Shown here piece after piece: positions 53,966 to 64,000 of a stretch of DNA of 64,000 nt. The notes beneath the pieces are model-generated. The model had not been told where the DNA came from. It searched no databases and saw only the letters and a program-made list of their open reading frames with translations. A program made the translations under genes and the position numbers. The stretch is from Oegoconia quadripuncta. Taxonomy: Eukaryota > Arthropoda > Insecta > Lepidoptera > Autostichidae. Numbering within the stretch: the first letter of the stretch is position 1; every line of letters starts with the position of its first letter. The DNA is taken from contig OX438749.1 of the NCBI GenBank assembly GCA_949316235.1, positions 13,286,914-13,350,913 on the forward strand, given 5' to 3'.

Positions 53966-56027
53966 TGCTCCAATTATAATGGGACGGGACGAGGAACATA
54001 TTATAAAATTTTCCCCGTTTTTTTTAAACTTTGCTCGTAAAATTAAAACTGCAGAGTTTGGTTAATCATACCCGAAGATTTCTCAGGAGACCGAGATCGG
54101 CGACCCACTCTCCTTGTATACGTAGTTGGTTAAAAAGTGTTATATTTTTAATGTTCTATTTTCAGACATTTTATAAAGCGATAGTTATTTGGTGAAGCAA
54201 AAAGTGTTGCGCACGGAAAACTGCCGATGGCACTTGCATTATTATTCTCATGGGCTTCTTGCTTCATAAAAGTTCGCATCGAATCTTGAGTGCTGCCATA
54301 AAGAAGTTAGTTTTATGTTACATCGATCCAGCTTCGTAGGTTCTGTCACGAGTATAATATGTAAATGGATATTCTAATATGATACAAATGGTTATTGTGA
54401 AAGAAAAAATCCACTTGCATATTTCCGATTTTTTTATTCAATATGTAGGCATACACATTATTTATAACTGCAAGAATTAAGGACACCATAGATTGACTTT
54501 AGCCAAATTAGAATATAGCCAAATAAAAAGTTTATTTCAGAATATACTTGGCAAGCATTTTTTATAAAACGCATGGTGTGGTATAAAATATATCCAAGGT
54601 AAAAGTTATTGGCTGAAAGTATATTGAAAAGTGGTCATTCCATTGAAGGATGATGAAGGAAAATCGATTGAAAGAAACAAATAGTCAAATATCAAATTGA
54701 AGATGAGCGAAAGCTTCCATGTTCCTTGCGATTGCAGCTAATAGTGCTTGTTTCGACAACAATGAATTTTCAATTACTTACCGAAGCTGCTGAGCATTTC
54801 GCTATGTATCGTTATATATATAGCTAAATTCGCTAAATGGAAATCGCTGAACATTTCCATTGTAGAGCGAACTCTCCAGTCTATAAATATTGACTTCGGA
54901 ATACGTAAATCTTTAGAGTGGAGACTAGGAAACTAGGAAAATTAAGGTTGTTTATTTAAGAGGAAAAAAGGGGAACAGATTGACAAGCTAACAAACTGGC
55001 CGGATAATCACATAAAATCGCCTCTCTGATTTTATAGGAAAATGAAGGAACCCCCTTTTTTCCTCTTTTTTCCTCCTTATCCTGACTATGAGTATATTGT
55101 GTTCGGATTGCATGGATTAGGATCGGATTCATGTTACTTTTTATGTATACAATATATTAGTTTGAAGACGCCCATTTATCTTAAATTTGATTAATTTATC
55201 TCCAAATCAATTTAAGCATATACGCATTTCATTCATGATTAAACAAACCATTCTCAGAAATAACATGCTTATACTTAGGTACCACATACATCGCAACGAC
55301 CTATATTTTGTTCATATTATAAATAATAATATTACTTTGATTTCGAATACTTTTTGTATTCGAATATAAAAATAATTTTGAAAGACTCAGAGAGAGCATA
55401 ATGAAATAAGGCCCACATCAAAGAATTTGATGAAAAAGAAATGCCATGAAAGGAACAAACTGAAAGTCAATATTTTATATTCGAACGTAAAAAAATAAGA
55501 TCTATAAAATCATGGGCACGCAGCCCTTATTAGCCTAATGGACAGTGATTGTTTACGTATTTTCTTTCTAAAAGGGTTCATTAATACCTACATTAACTTT
55601 CTTTTATCAAATTATTTTTCTTATGAAGTCTGATTAATAAGTTACTAAAGAATGAATGATGAAATTGAATTGTCATAAATAAAAGAGGGTCGACCTCTAA
55701 TAAGGTATTTATCTCTAGTTAGACTAAATCTCCAAGGTCACCACTCGTCATCATTCATTTTTTTTATTTGGCTTCCACACTCTCCGCTTTGCCTATTATA
55801 TTATCAGCACTTTTATTAGCTGAAATATTGTCCACGCTCGTGCATGTGAGTATTTCATGCATACCTACCTCCGCTACAAATTTCAATCATCGTTACGAGC
55901 TTTAGTTTCTATGTAGAGGCACGTATTCGAAACTAAAAATGGTAAGTGTGAAAACATGTTTTGTTATGGAAATAGCATGACTTTTATCACAATGTCAATG
56001 TAACCACATGATCAGTGGATTATAGGC
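53966..56027. other. No recognised gene
   Basis: AT-rich non-coding sequence. Confidence 0.35.
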
Positions 56028-56100
56028 TATATCCTCTCCCAGTGACAGGAGGCTATGCCCCAACAGTGGGGACGTGTAAGGCTGGTGATGATGAATATAC
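56028..56100 (+). mobile_element. LINE 3' tail fragment
   Basis: AGGAGGCTATGCCCCAACAG, TGGGGACGT and GGTGATGATGA form the usual extreme 3' end of lepidopteran LINEs. Confidence 0.5.
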
Positions 56101-56164
56101 TTAGGTAGAATGGAAGAAGATCGAAGCATTCTTATCCAAAATCATTATCAATCTACATACATAC

Positions 56165-56260
56165 AAACATACATAACCTCACGACCTTCATCCCAAATGG
56201 AGTGGTCAGAGATATCCCAAAGAATAGTGGTTGGGTGTTCCAAACATTTGAGTGCCGAAA
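56165..56260 (+). repeat. Dispersed 'TGGTCAGAGATATCCCAAA' repeat
   Basis: CCCAAATGGAGTGGTCAGAG, ATATCCCAAAG also occurs near 62115-62155 and, diverged, near 2025-2055. It is a small interspersed repeat without coding. Confidence 0.5.
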
Positions 56261-57654
56261 CTACACAGGCTTTTGCAATACACGCCCGCTACCAAACAAA
56301 TCTTTCGCATTCAGCCAATTTAGGCAGTTATTTAAGTTTCCTTTTATTTCTATGAACTGAAAACCATAAAGACAGATATCGTCTAGATATGTAGGTGCTG
56401 ACAGTCTATGAAAGTTGCAGTCGGGCGAGCGTGAAGAATGCATGTGCCGTTCGAAATCTGCGCACAGTACATACATACAATGGCGGATTCTATCGGAACG
56501 CGCTCCCGACGCGAGCGAGCGAGCCGCAATAAAACGCTATTGCAGCGCTGCCGATACTTCCGTATGTACTCGACTCGATTCTGTTTACATGCATTTTGAG
56601 CATGAATAAACAGACTGCGCATTGCGACTGTTTCGTCTTTAAAGAATAACGCCCTTGTATACGTACAAACAGTAACTAAACTACATCTCTTTGTGATTTA
56701 GCTGTGAATATAATATAATATAACATATAACAAATTTACTACAAACAAGTTCACAATTCGTAAACAAATTTATCACTAATTTGCAGATAATTGTGAACCC
56801 AATATCATGTCATAATATGCACTAGTAGATGACGTGCGCGAAAACGGTTTACGTCGCGCGAGCTAATACTTATTTGTCCGGCTCTTGGACGAATTATACA
56901 ACTATTCCACTCTTCCTCCTACGTTGCGCGCGACAATCGATATCATGCTACGGATGGTCTTGTTAGAACTGAATTTTCGATTTAATAATTTGTTATTTAA
57001 CCCATTGTAATCTTTGTATGAATATGAGTTTACACCGGGTATATGTTCAAATGCAATATGAATGGAATGGAGTTCTAACTTTTATTTTGTAACGTTTACA
57101 AAAATACTTGATCCTAAACTTATCGATTAGTGGCGTAGAAATTTGAATTAGTGTTCAGAAAATTATTTTGTATACATATAATAATAAATAATAGAAAATT
57201 GCATAGAAATAAAATACTTCCTCTTAAATGTCATGTTAATAATTCAAAAATATAAAGACGCAATATGTCATTCATATTCAGTATTTTTCCAATAAAATAG
57301 TGTCGTTTAAGTAAAATTTGCCGTATAGTTAAAGCAACTTGCCTTCGTATTGTATTAGAATGAGACACCAAGTGTATGTTCATACACCGCGGGCCTGAGG
57401 TACCCGACAAACTTTAAACACGTATTTCTGATGTTATCTTATATGAACATAGGCCCAATTCCGTTACTTTAACATTTTTATTTTTCGGAACAATACCTTA
57501 GAAATTACATTACACATGTAAACTTTTTTCTCAAAAAGGAAAACTTTTTATTTTTTGATACCACTAACAAAAATTAATATAATCCTTATCTCGACAATAG
57601 TCCAGATTAAGGTCAAGAGCGATCCCATTCTAATTAAAAATAAATAAATATATA
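56261..57654. other. CpG-rich patches, no recognised gene
   Basis: 56440-56560 (CGCGCTCCCGACGCGAGCG) and 56820-56950 (GACGTGCGCG, TTACGTCGCGCGAGC) are CpG-rich and promoter-like. No exon is supported nearby. The rest is AT-rich. Confidence 0.3.
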
Positions 57655-57922
57655 CAGGGCGTCCCAAAGTTATGGGACATGAAGGGGAAGTACCTTAAAT
57701 ATCGTAGATAGTGAATTTTGCTCAAAGAAGACTTTATGTTATTTTTAAAAGTTAGTAATTCTGCATTCATAGATTTTCTAAAAATTATTTGCTTCGGCTG
57801 GGAATCGAACCGACTCAAATGTGAAAAAAAAAACACCCTACTTTTATGATGCCAATCGAAAGAATAGCTAAAAAATAATAACTCTGCCTAAGTAACATAG
57901 TATTTTAAAAGAAAGGAACAAC
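57655..57922. repeat. Left terminal inverted repeat (268 bp)
   Basis: Complementary to 59507-59774 with about four differences, ending at GAAAGGAACAAC. It is far longer than the roughly 30-bp repeats of classic mariner. Confidence 0.92.
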
Positions 57923-58000
57923 GTGAAATTAATCATTTTAATCAAATAAAAAACATACATGAAACTGCCGTAGTCAATTAAGTAGGTATTTTTTTGTAAA

Positions 58001-59062
58001 TTAATTAATTAAATGCTCAAAATGTGATCCCTCTTGTCTTACGCAAATCGCCAATCTTTTAATGAGCCCGCTGCCTGTTGATTTTCTAATCATTTTATGG
58101 TGAACACTCGATGTGATATGGCACAATTCTGTTTGCAACTCGCCTACGTTCTCGTATCGCTTTTTGTATAGCATATCTTTCACGTATCCCCAAAAGAAGA
58201 AATCTAATGGTGTGAGGTCCGGGGATCTGGCCGGCCATCTAATCGGTCCATTTGTACCAATCCATGTAGGAAAACATTCATTTAGAAAATCTGCTGCTCT
58301 CCGACTATTATGAGCCGGAGCTCCATCTTGTTGGAAAATTAAGTTTTCTTGCTCCGCCGCGGAATGGTTTCTTATCTTATCCCTTAAAATTTGAAGTATT
58401 CCTAAATACTTTTCTGTGTTCAAGGTTCCTTGGTAAAAATGGATTAAGAAAACCCGGTTTTTTAAAAGTCCGCACCAACAGTTGAGTGAAAAACGCACTT
58501 GGTTATTAGTTTCAGTCACTCGTAGGGGATTTTCTTTAGACCAAATACGATTATTGTTGCGGTTATACATACCGTTATTGCTAAAGTTAGATTCGTCTGT
58601 CCAAATAATATTATCCAAAAAATTTGGATCTTCGAGCAATCGTGCCTGGATATCAAGACAGAAATTTTTTCTCCTTTCTGTATCGCCCGGAAGTAATTTT
58701 TGAACCAATCGTCCTTCAACATAACTCTTAAAACCGTGTTTTTTTAATACACGGTGTATTTTACTTTTTGAAACTCCAATTTCATGTTCTCCTTCTCTCA
58801 CCGATGCTTTCGGAAAAGCCGAAAAGTAAATTAAAATACCAAGTTCTTCGTCGTTGATCGTATGGTTTTCTTGCTGTGGTTCTCTTGGGCGTTTATCGAA
58901 ACGTCCCAGAGTTTTCAAATTGTTCACAAGCCTTTTCAAAACTTTACGAGACGGTATTTGTCTATCAGGATATTTTACGCCATACCACCGCAAACTTCTA
59001 GAGATATCTTTATCGTTCAAAAAATATGCTTCCATTAGATCAAAACTTACTTGATATGCCAT
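58001..59062 (-). CDS. DDD transposase, 353 aa, intact
   Basis: The transposase would cut and paste the surrounding element. The N-terminus (about 1-60) is a DUF4817-like helix-turn-helix with DISRSLRWYGVKYPDRQIPS. A second HTH at about 75-125 contains EIGVSKSKIHRVLKKHG. The catalytic residues are D156 (WTDESNFS), D246 (QQDGAPAH) and D287 (SPDLTPLDFFFWGY). The last two are separated by 40 residues, unlike DD34D mariner or DD34E Tc1, so the family is a divergent IS630 branch (DD40D by this counting). The ATG at 59062 gives the usual length for the superfamily. No frameshift or stop. The C-terminal end survives in the 816-bp derivative. Confidence 0.9.
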   Translation of the reverse strand: MAYQVSFDLMEAYFLNDKDISRSLRWYGVKYPDRQIPSRKVLKRLVNNLKTLGRFDKRPREPQQENHTINDEELGILIYFSAFPKASVREGEHEIGVSKSKIHRVLKKHGFKSYVEGRLVQKLLPGDTERRKNFCLDIQARLLEDPNFLDNIIWTDESNFSNNGMYNRNNNRIWSKENPLRVTETNNQVRFSLNCWCGLLKNRVFLIHFYQGTLNTEKYLGILQILRDKIRNHSAAEQENLIFQQDGAPAHNSRRAADFLNECFPTWIGTNGPIRWPARSPDLTPLDFFFWGYVKDMLYKKRYENVGELQTELCHITSSVHHKMIRKSTGSGLIKRLAICVRQEGSHFEHLIN

Positions 59063-59506
59063 GTTCGCAATAAATTAACACAATAACACTTGTGTAAGTG
59101 AATTGAGACTAAACAGATCAATATCCGAAAAACAAACGCTCGCACATACTGTTCCATTTTCAAATTTAAGAACAACATTTAAAAATATCACTTCTTTTTA
59201 AAATATCTTAAAAAGTATGCATTCAAACAAACGCTGTCATAAACTGTTCCATTTTCAAATTATAAATTATTTATTTTTGTTTTTAATTTGCCTTCTGTCT
59301 AGCTTACAGAGGACGTATTGAAATACAAGTTTTATCATTTCATCTACACGTGCACTTATAATAAGGAAAACTATGTTAGTACCTATTTTATGAAGTGGGT
59401 ACTTATTTACGAATAATCAATGCTATCTTTGGAATGATAATATCGCTACTTTTCGAACGTCGTCGGCAATAAATAACTTTCTTGAAATTTGACTCAATCA
59501 TTTTAT

Positions 59507-59774
59507 GTTGTTCCTTTCTTTTAAAATACTATGTTACTTAGGCAGAGTTATTATTTTTTAGCTATTCTTTCGATTGGCATCATAAAAGTAGGGTGTTTTT
59601 TTTTTCACATTTAAGTCGGTTCGATTCCCAGCCGAAGCAAGTAATTTTTAGAAAATCTATGAATGCAGAATTACTAACTTTTAAAAATAACATAAAGTCT
59701 TCTTTGAGCAAAATTCACTATCTACAATATTTAAGGTACTTCCCCTTCATGTCCCATAACTTTGGGACGCCCTG
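59507..59774. repeat. Right terminal inverted repeat (268 bp)
   Basis: Partner of 57655-57922. The short frame beginning MFFFSHLSRF that appears here and in the other TIRs is a by-product of the repeat, not a gene. Confidence 0.92.
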
Positions 59775-59776
59775 TA

Positions 59777-60401
59777 TATATATAAACCTAATGAAAAAAA
59801 AGATGACAAGGAGACTTGCAGTATCAGGTTGCGCGTTTGTGGATACTTTGCCTATTAGGGTTTGTTACCGTGGAGAATTTTTAACATTTTAATATACGAT
59901 AATAATAAAATTAATATCTCGAAAATTAAGTTTTATTCGAAAAATTTTACAAACGTTTTCTTCTTTAAATAGACATCGGAATAGATGGTTAAAATTTATC
60001 GGGTACCTCGGGCCCACGGTGTAAAAGTTCACATTGTTATAACTACTTAGTTATAACTAATTAGTTATAACAAACTGTAGGTTTTCGAAACGAATTAAAA
60101 AATAAAATAAAATTGATTGCATTTAATCATGCCAGTCATTCATTTTGAGTCAATATTTTTATAAGACAACGGCATAGCTGACAGTTTAGACGTTCCATGT
60201 CACCACCGTATTGTATTACTTTCTATATGATTACACTGTATTTGAATAACTTGTATCCAGTTAGAAATGTAAATAATACATACAACCAAAAGCTACAATC
60301 GTTTGCGTGTATTCGATTAGTTTAATAATTCGAATTTTCATAAAAACAATCTTCACAATAATCTTTATGTTATACAAAAAAGCATTCGTTTTCGATTAGC
60401 C
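59777..60401. other. No recognised gene
   Basis: AT-rich. A short foldback ACTAAGTTATAACTAATTAG lies near 60045-60070. Confidence 0.4.
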
Positions 60402-60520
60402 AAGTTAAACAATGTCTGGCGCTGTCAGTATTTGGATGGGTGACCACTAGTGGCATTTTAATAAGAGTGCTTCCGTGCTTCGAAGGGCCCGATAAATTGT
60501 CGATCCCGATTCAAATTGAA
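60402..60520 (+). mobile_element. 5S-rRNA-derived SINE fragment
   Basis: GTCTGGCGCTGTCAGTATTT, then GGATGGGTGACCACT, closely follows the 3' third of insect 5S rRNA (GTCAGTACTTGGATGGGTGA type). It includes the internal Pol III control region end. The continuation GTGCTTCCGTGCTTCGAAGG, GATCCCGATT is a known lepidopteran SINE body and matches 30870-30925 (minus). It is too truncated to be a 5S gene. Confidence 0.6.
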
Positions 60521-60529
60521 AAAAAAAAA

Positions 60530-60690
60530 TATTCCGTAGGATAAAATTGTCACTTGAAAACGTCACATTTTTTAAACTTCATATTAAAATTATTGACATT
60601 ACCTACTGCTCATTGTCAAAGCTGACTCCTCAGAGTAGAACGAGCAAGAAACTCAAGGGTTGTTTTCAATTGAAGGCAGTCGTTAAGCCA
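60530..60690 (-). mobile_element. LINE 3' UTR copy (same as 36849-37512)
   Basis: The minus strand has CAACCCTTGAGTTTCTTGCT, CGTTCTAC, then AAAAATGTGACGTTTTCAAG and TTTATCCTACGGAATA, colinear with the sequence around the pentanucleotide arrays. Confidence 0.6.
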
Positions 60691-60854
60691 AGTCTTTCTC
60701 ATTCTCGCTTTTTGAAGTTATTGGATATACTTGAGTGTTGAATGTCAGTCTCAATAAAATTATATAGAAAATATCGCTATTCTGAAATAGGATATAATAC
60801 CATCCTGGCCGAGTATGAGTAATGAGTGAATAACCGACGATATAAGTTTATTCT

Positions 60855-61082
60855 TAAGGTGGGCTTCAGGTGGTGGTGATTTTGGCCAGAAGTCTTCTGG
60901 CATGCGACAGACATGGCCAGCCGATTCCCACTTAAAAGAGACCGACCGAAAAGGAGATGGCGGGACGAGGTGGATAAGTTCCTCAACAACTGGTGAGAGG
61001 AATCCCGGGACGGAGAGACGTGGAGAGAAAGGAGGGAGGCCTTTGCCCAGCAGTGGGACAGTATGGGCTCCTAATAATAATA
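60855..61082 (+). mobile_element. LINE 3' end with internal inversion (twin-priming type)
   Basis: 60935-61075 on plus encodes RPKRRWRDEVDKFLNNW, then WRERREAFAQQWDSM, a LINE ORF2 C-terminus with an AATAATAATAA tail. Directly upstream, 60860-60930 encodes on the minus strand KWESAGHVCRMPEDFWPK, the segment that should precede it on the same strand. The head-to-head order is what twin priming during LINE integration yields. Confidence 0.55.
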
Positions 61083-62104
61083 AACTTACTTGATCAATGT
61101 AGCAGTTCATGCTGAGAAAGAGAAACATTAAAAATAATAATAATAAACGCTCATGCTGAAATAAAGGAACAATAAAAATAGTAATAATAAGTTTATACAC
61201 GAAGCCGGGATGGTAATTACGGTCGAAGCATGTATAGTAAATTTTGGTCTAAAATAAAACTAACAATATATTCGCATAAGACACAAATATTGTTACTTAA
61301 CTTTTACGAGATACTCACCTCTTTACTCGTTTAAAAATTGTCAGACCCACATATATGGATAGTTAGTTTCATCATTAGCATATCAGCCGTAGAATGTCCT
61401 CTTTTAATTAAAAATAATATCTTAATCATACATTTACTTCATTGAGTTCGATTGATAAAAATGTTAGAATTTGGACTGACTTTGATCACTTTATTTCTAG
61501 GAGACATTAAATTAGTTCTCCAGCCCCTAACACATTCTAAATTTGAACCGATACCGAATATCGACTACCGAATCGTCTAGATTAGGAGACAACAATGCTT
61601 AACTTTCTTTCTTCTGATTGCTAATGTATTAGCAACATTTCATAGCATTTTTGGGAAAAACTACAGGACATGAACTAAACATGTTTATATGTCAAAGACA
61701 CGGGCTTTATTCAGTCATTTATTTAGTCTATACCTTTGGTCAAGCAATCACCTCTTGGAATACCATTCGCTTTACCAACCTCTAAGGAACGGTGCCTTTT
61801 CAAAAGCAAAGGAGCGTAATAGGAAACGTCAGATGTGCCTTTGTGTCGACGTGGAAGTGAATCTACATGTCCTTATCGAGTTGAGGTGGAGTTGCCAATG
61901 CGCTGGTCTCCCAGAGGACGTGTGGGACGCCTTTCGAATCGTAGCGCACTAAAGCAGCGTAAATCTGTAGACCGCATACTCTGACGTCGCTAACTCTATT
62001 TACAGCACTACATCCCCTTAGGATACTGGTCTGTTTATACTAAACATGATTCTCCAAAACATACACGTTACTATGTTAGGTAACATGTGTGTTAATTATT
62101 TAAT
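61083..62104. other. No recognised gene
   Basis: An 87-codon plus frame at 61689-61952 has no motif. The region is otherwise AT-rich. Confidence 0.35.
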
Positions 62105-62360
62105 CAAGAAACATACATTATGCCAAATGGTGTGGTCAGAGATATCCCAAACGTTTGGGTATCCACGGATCACCCTTTTGAAATACAGAAATGCACGTGT
62201 GACAAGAGCGAGCCCATCGCCGTTGAAACGTGCAAGTTTATAGACGTTTTTCATGGAAAGTCCCATTTCCCTTTTACGACAATCGCGGGAAGAGACGGAT
62301 TGGCTATATTCTTTTTAATTGCCAATCTTTCACTTGATCAAGAAAAATTATAGCAAAACG
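62105..62360 (+). repeat. Dispersed 'TGGTCAGAGATATCCCAAA' repeat, longer copy
   Basis: CAAATGGTGTGGTCAGAGAT, ATCCCAAACG, and later CCCTTTTACGACAATCGCGG, GAAGAGACGGATTGGC, resemble repeat text near 2025 and 2675. Short open frames inside it are not convincing genes. Confidence 0.45.
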
Positions 62361-62489
62361 ACTTGGAAAACTAAGAAGTGAAATTAATGGGACGACAATA
62401 TCAAAAATAACATAAAATGACTAATTAGAAAATCCCGAGAAACTAATCGTTATCATATCATTAAGTTTTGTGTGCAACTGTGTTAAAAG

Positions 62490-62620
62490 TTTAATATGTT
62501 CGAAACGCTGAAACATCGCTACGAATGTTTTCCCTAGTTTTATCTAATGTACGGTACTCAAATCGGACCATGCATTATTGAGATAAATCCGGGCAAAGAA
62601 TATATAATTATAATTATCAA
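62490..62620 (+). repeat. Family R fragment
   Basis: TACGGTACTCAAATCGGACC, ATGCATTATTGAGATAAATC and CGGGCAAAG match the 3' part of family R at 51110-51175. Confidence 0.45.
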
Positions 62621-63184
62621 ATAGTATATAATTATCGTTTGTGATAATGTTCACTAGACATAATTTTCATTTGACAGTCTTTTCATAAAATTCATACAAA
62701 CAATAAAATTCATAATAACAATAAAGAAGTAACACGGGCGAAGCGGAAATAAGTACGTATATCCGTTTTTTATTCAAAACGTACGTACATAGATACGTTT
62801 TTATTCAAAACGAAAAAAGTCTTAACAAATGTTAAATGTAGAAGAAAAAGAATTGTTATTATTTTTTTTTAATAATAGAAGAAAAAATAAATTGTTACTA
62901 CTGTTTTTTTCAATGTAGGTTTGAGGCCAAAGCCCGTAGAAATTCAATTTCAGTATAATCATTTTTCCTTTTTAAGACATTATCAATTCGTTGCTTCGCG
63001 TAGCAAAGAAATTTCCAACATACCCACTATTTCCATTTTATTATATTCACAGCCGCAAAATTAGATTGAAGTGTTTTTGCTAATAGGCATGAAGCAGGCG
63101 TTACAAGTTAATTACATAATTGTTGAATTTTTCAATATTATAGGTTATGAACATTATATACAGTATTGATTATTAAACGAGCAT

Positions 63185-63400
63185 TAGATAAACTGATAAT
63201 TATATCAAATGAAATTATATCAAATGAACATTATAAAAAGTAAATATTATGTTAAACGAGTTTTATATCAAGTGAAATTATATCTTATGAAATTATATAA
63301 ACAGAACATTATATCATTTGAACATTATACTAAGCAAAATTATATCAAATGAAATTATACAATCTGATAATTAGACTTTTTGTTATTATATCAAACATTA
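63185..63400. repeat. Degenerate ~15-bp minisatellite (GAAATTATATCAAAT-like)
   Basis: Roughly ten diverged units in a row (GATAATTATATCAAATG, AAATTATATCAAATGAAC, AACATTATATCATTTG, and so on). Similar in period to 38835-38950 but different in sequence. Confidence 0.65.
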
Positions 63401-64000
63401 CACACCCCTCTGGGGTACTATACCCTCTATAATAACCATCATTTTCGTAGGGGGTTAAATATAAACATTAAAGCATAAATATCGACAAAACCCGCACATT
63501 GTAAGAAACGCGGACGGTTGCAAACTTTTTTTAATGCACTTTTCCGCCCGCATTGCACAACTCAACTTCTCTGAAATGTTTAACTTAATCTAAATCCGAT
63601 TTGCTTTTTCAACAAAGTTTAAATTGATGTTTTATTCTACGAAATACATTTTCCTTCAATGCGGAATATTATATCTCTTGCTCACTTTAGGGTAATAACA
63701 ATCATTCATTTCTAAATTCAAAGAACGTATACGTCATGAAACACCGTTGTGTATATTCAATATTAACTACCATACATGAACATAAAATGTCTAGTGAAGT
63801 AACAGATTGCAAATAAATTTTACCAAATCGCAAATTCGAACAAGGGATCGTATTACGGAAATATTAAACTTTAGTAAACAGTATGGTATTCTCTGTAACG
63901 TAGATACTAATTATAATGAATATAGTGTTAAAAATATATGAATACCTACATTATCGTTACTCTTGTGATAGAATCGTAAGAATGCGTAATGATAATTTAT
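63401..64000. other. No recognised gene
   Basis: AT-rich end of the window. No feature recognised. Confidence 0.4.

Larger units (their letters stand above)
57655..59774 (-). mobile_element. Full-length IS630/Tc1/mariner-type transposon with 268-bp TIRs
   Basis: The 2120-bp element starts and ends CAGGGCGTCCCAAAGTTATG (inverted) and is flanked by TA (57653-57654, 59775-59776). The inverted repeats are 268 bp (57655-57922, 59507-59774) and differ at only about four positions, with the same length on both sides. It contains one intact transposase. It is the parent type of 15263-16078. Confidence 0.92.

Noticed and set aside
59593..59892. Short frame beginning MFFFSHLSRFDSQPKQ, also at 15253, 15897 and 57630
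   Set aside because: It lies in the 268-bp inverted repeat of the DNA transposon and appears wherever that repeat occurs. No start context or domain. The longer version at 15897 only fuses it to LINE sequence.
60402..60456. 5S rRNA gene
   Set aside because: Only the 3' third is similar, and it runs directly into SINE body sequence.

Overview
This window looks like eukaryotic, insect and most probably lepidopteran (moth or butterfly) nuclear DNA. It is AT-rich and has almost no long host reading frames. It carries tRNA- and 5S-derived SINEs, RTE and Jockey/CR1-type LINE tails, a BEL/Pao element, and an env-bearing errantivirus whose size and LTR length recall TED of cabbage looper (from memory). 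There is no bacterial or phage organisation, no rRNA or tRNA gene that I would call functional, and no CRISPR array.

Layout. From 1 to 8.3 kb there are hairpins, dispersed repeats, a full-length SINE and a possible first coding exon of a small membrane protein (+, 5352-5438). From 8336 to 14464 lies a complete BEL/Pao retrotransposon (minus strand) with identical 179-bp LTRs, a 5-bp target duplication and one intact Gag-Pol frame of 1730 aa. From 14.7 to 16.6 kb a LINE 3' half is split by an 816-bp deletion derivative of an IS630/Tc1/mariner-type transposon. From 18901 to 26438 lies a TED-like errantivirus (minus strand) with identical 275-bp LTRs, a 4-bp duplication, gag (with one in-frame TAG), pol in the -1 frame, and env. 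From 35.2 to 37.5 kb there are very long pentanucleotide arrays inside a decayed LINE. At 49.0-50.5 kb a CR1/Jockey-like LINE sits inside an RTE LINE. At 57655-59774 is the full-length parent of the 816-bp derivative, with an intact 353-aa transposase. The remaining sequence is SINE, LINE and MITE fragments, minisatellites and unrecognised AT-rich DNA.

Host genes. I find small exons with good splice sites, matching phases and paralogy to each other. On the minus strand there is a first exon at 43960-44073, an exon at 32112-32161, and two alternative or tandem pairs of last exons: 31100-31210 + 30108-30175, and 18332-18430 + 17238-17305. A related first exon lies on the + strand at 5352-5438. 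Together they outline an unrecognised family of short, multi-pass membrane proteins whose gene body is heavily invaded by young transposons. At least one exon between the first and second known exons was not found.

The two LTR elements and the full-length DNA transposon look young: they have identical LTRs, or nearly identical inverted repeats, with essentially intact coding. This suggests an active mobile-element load at this locus.
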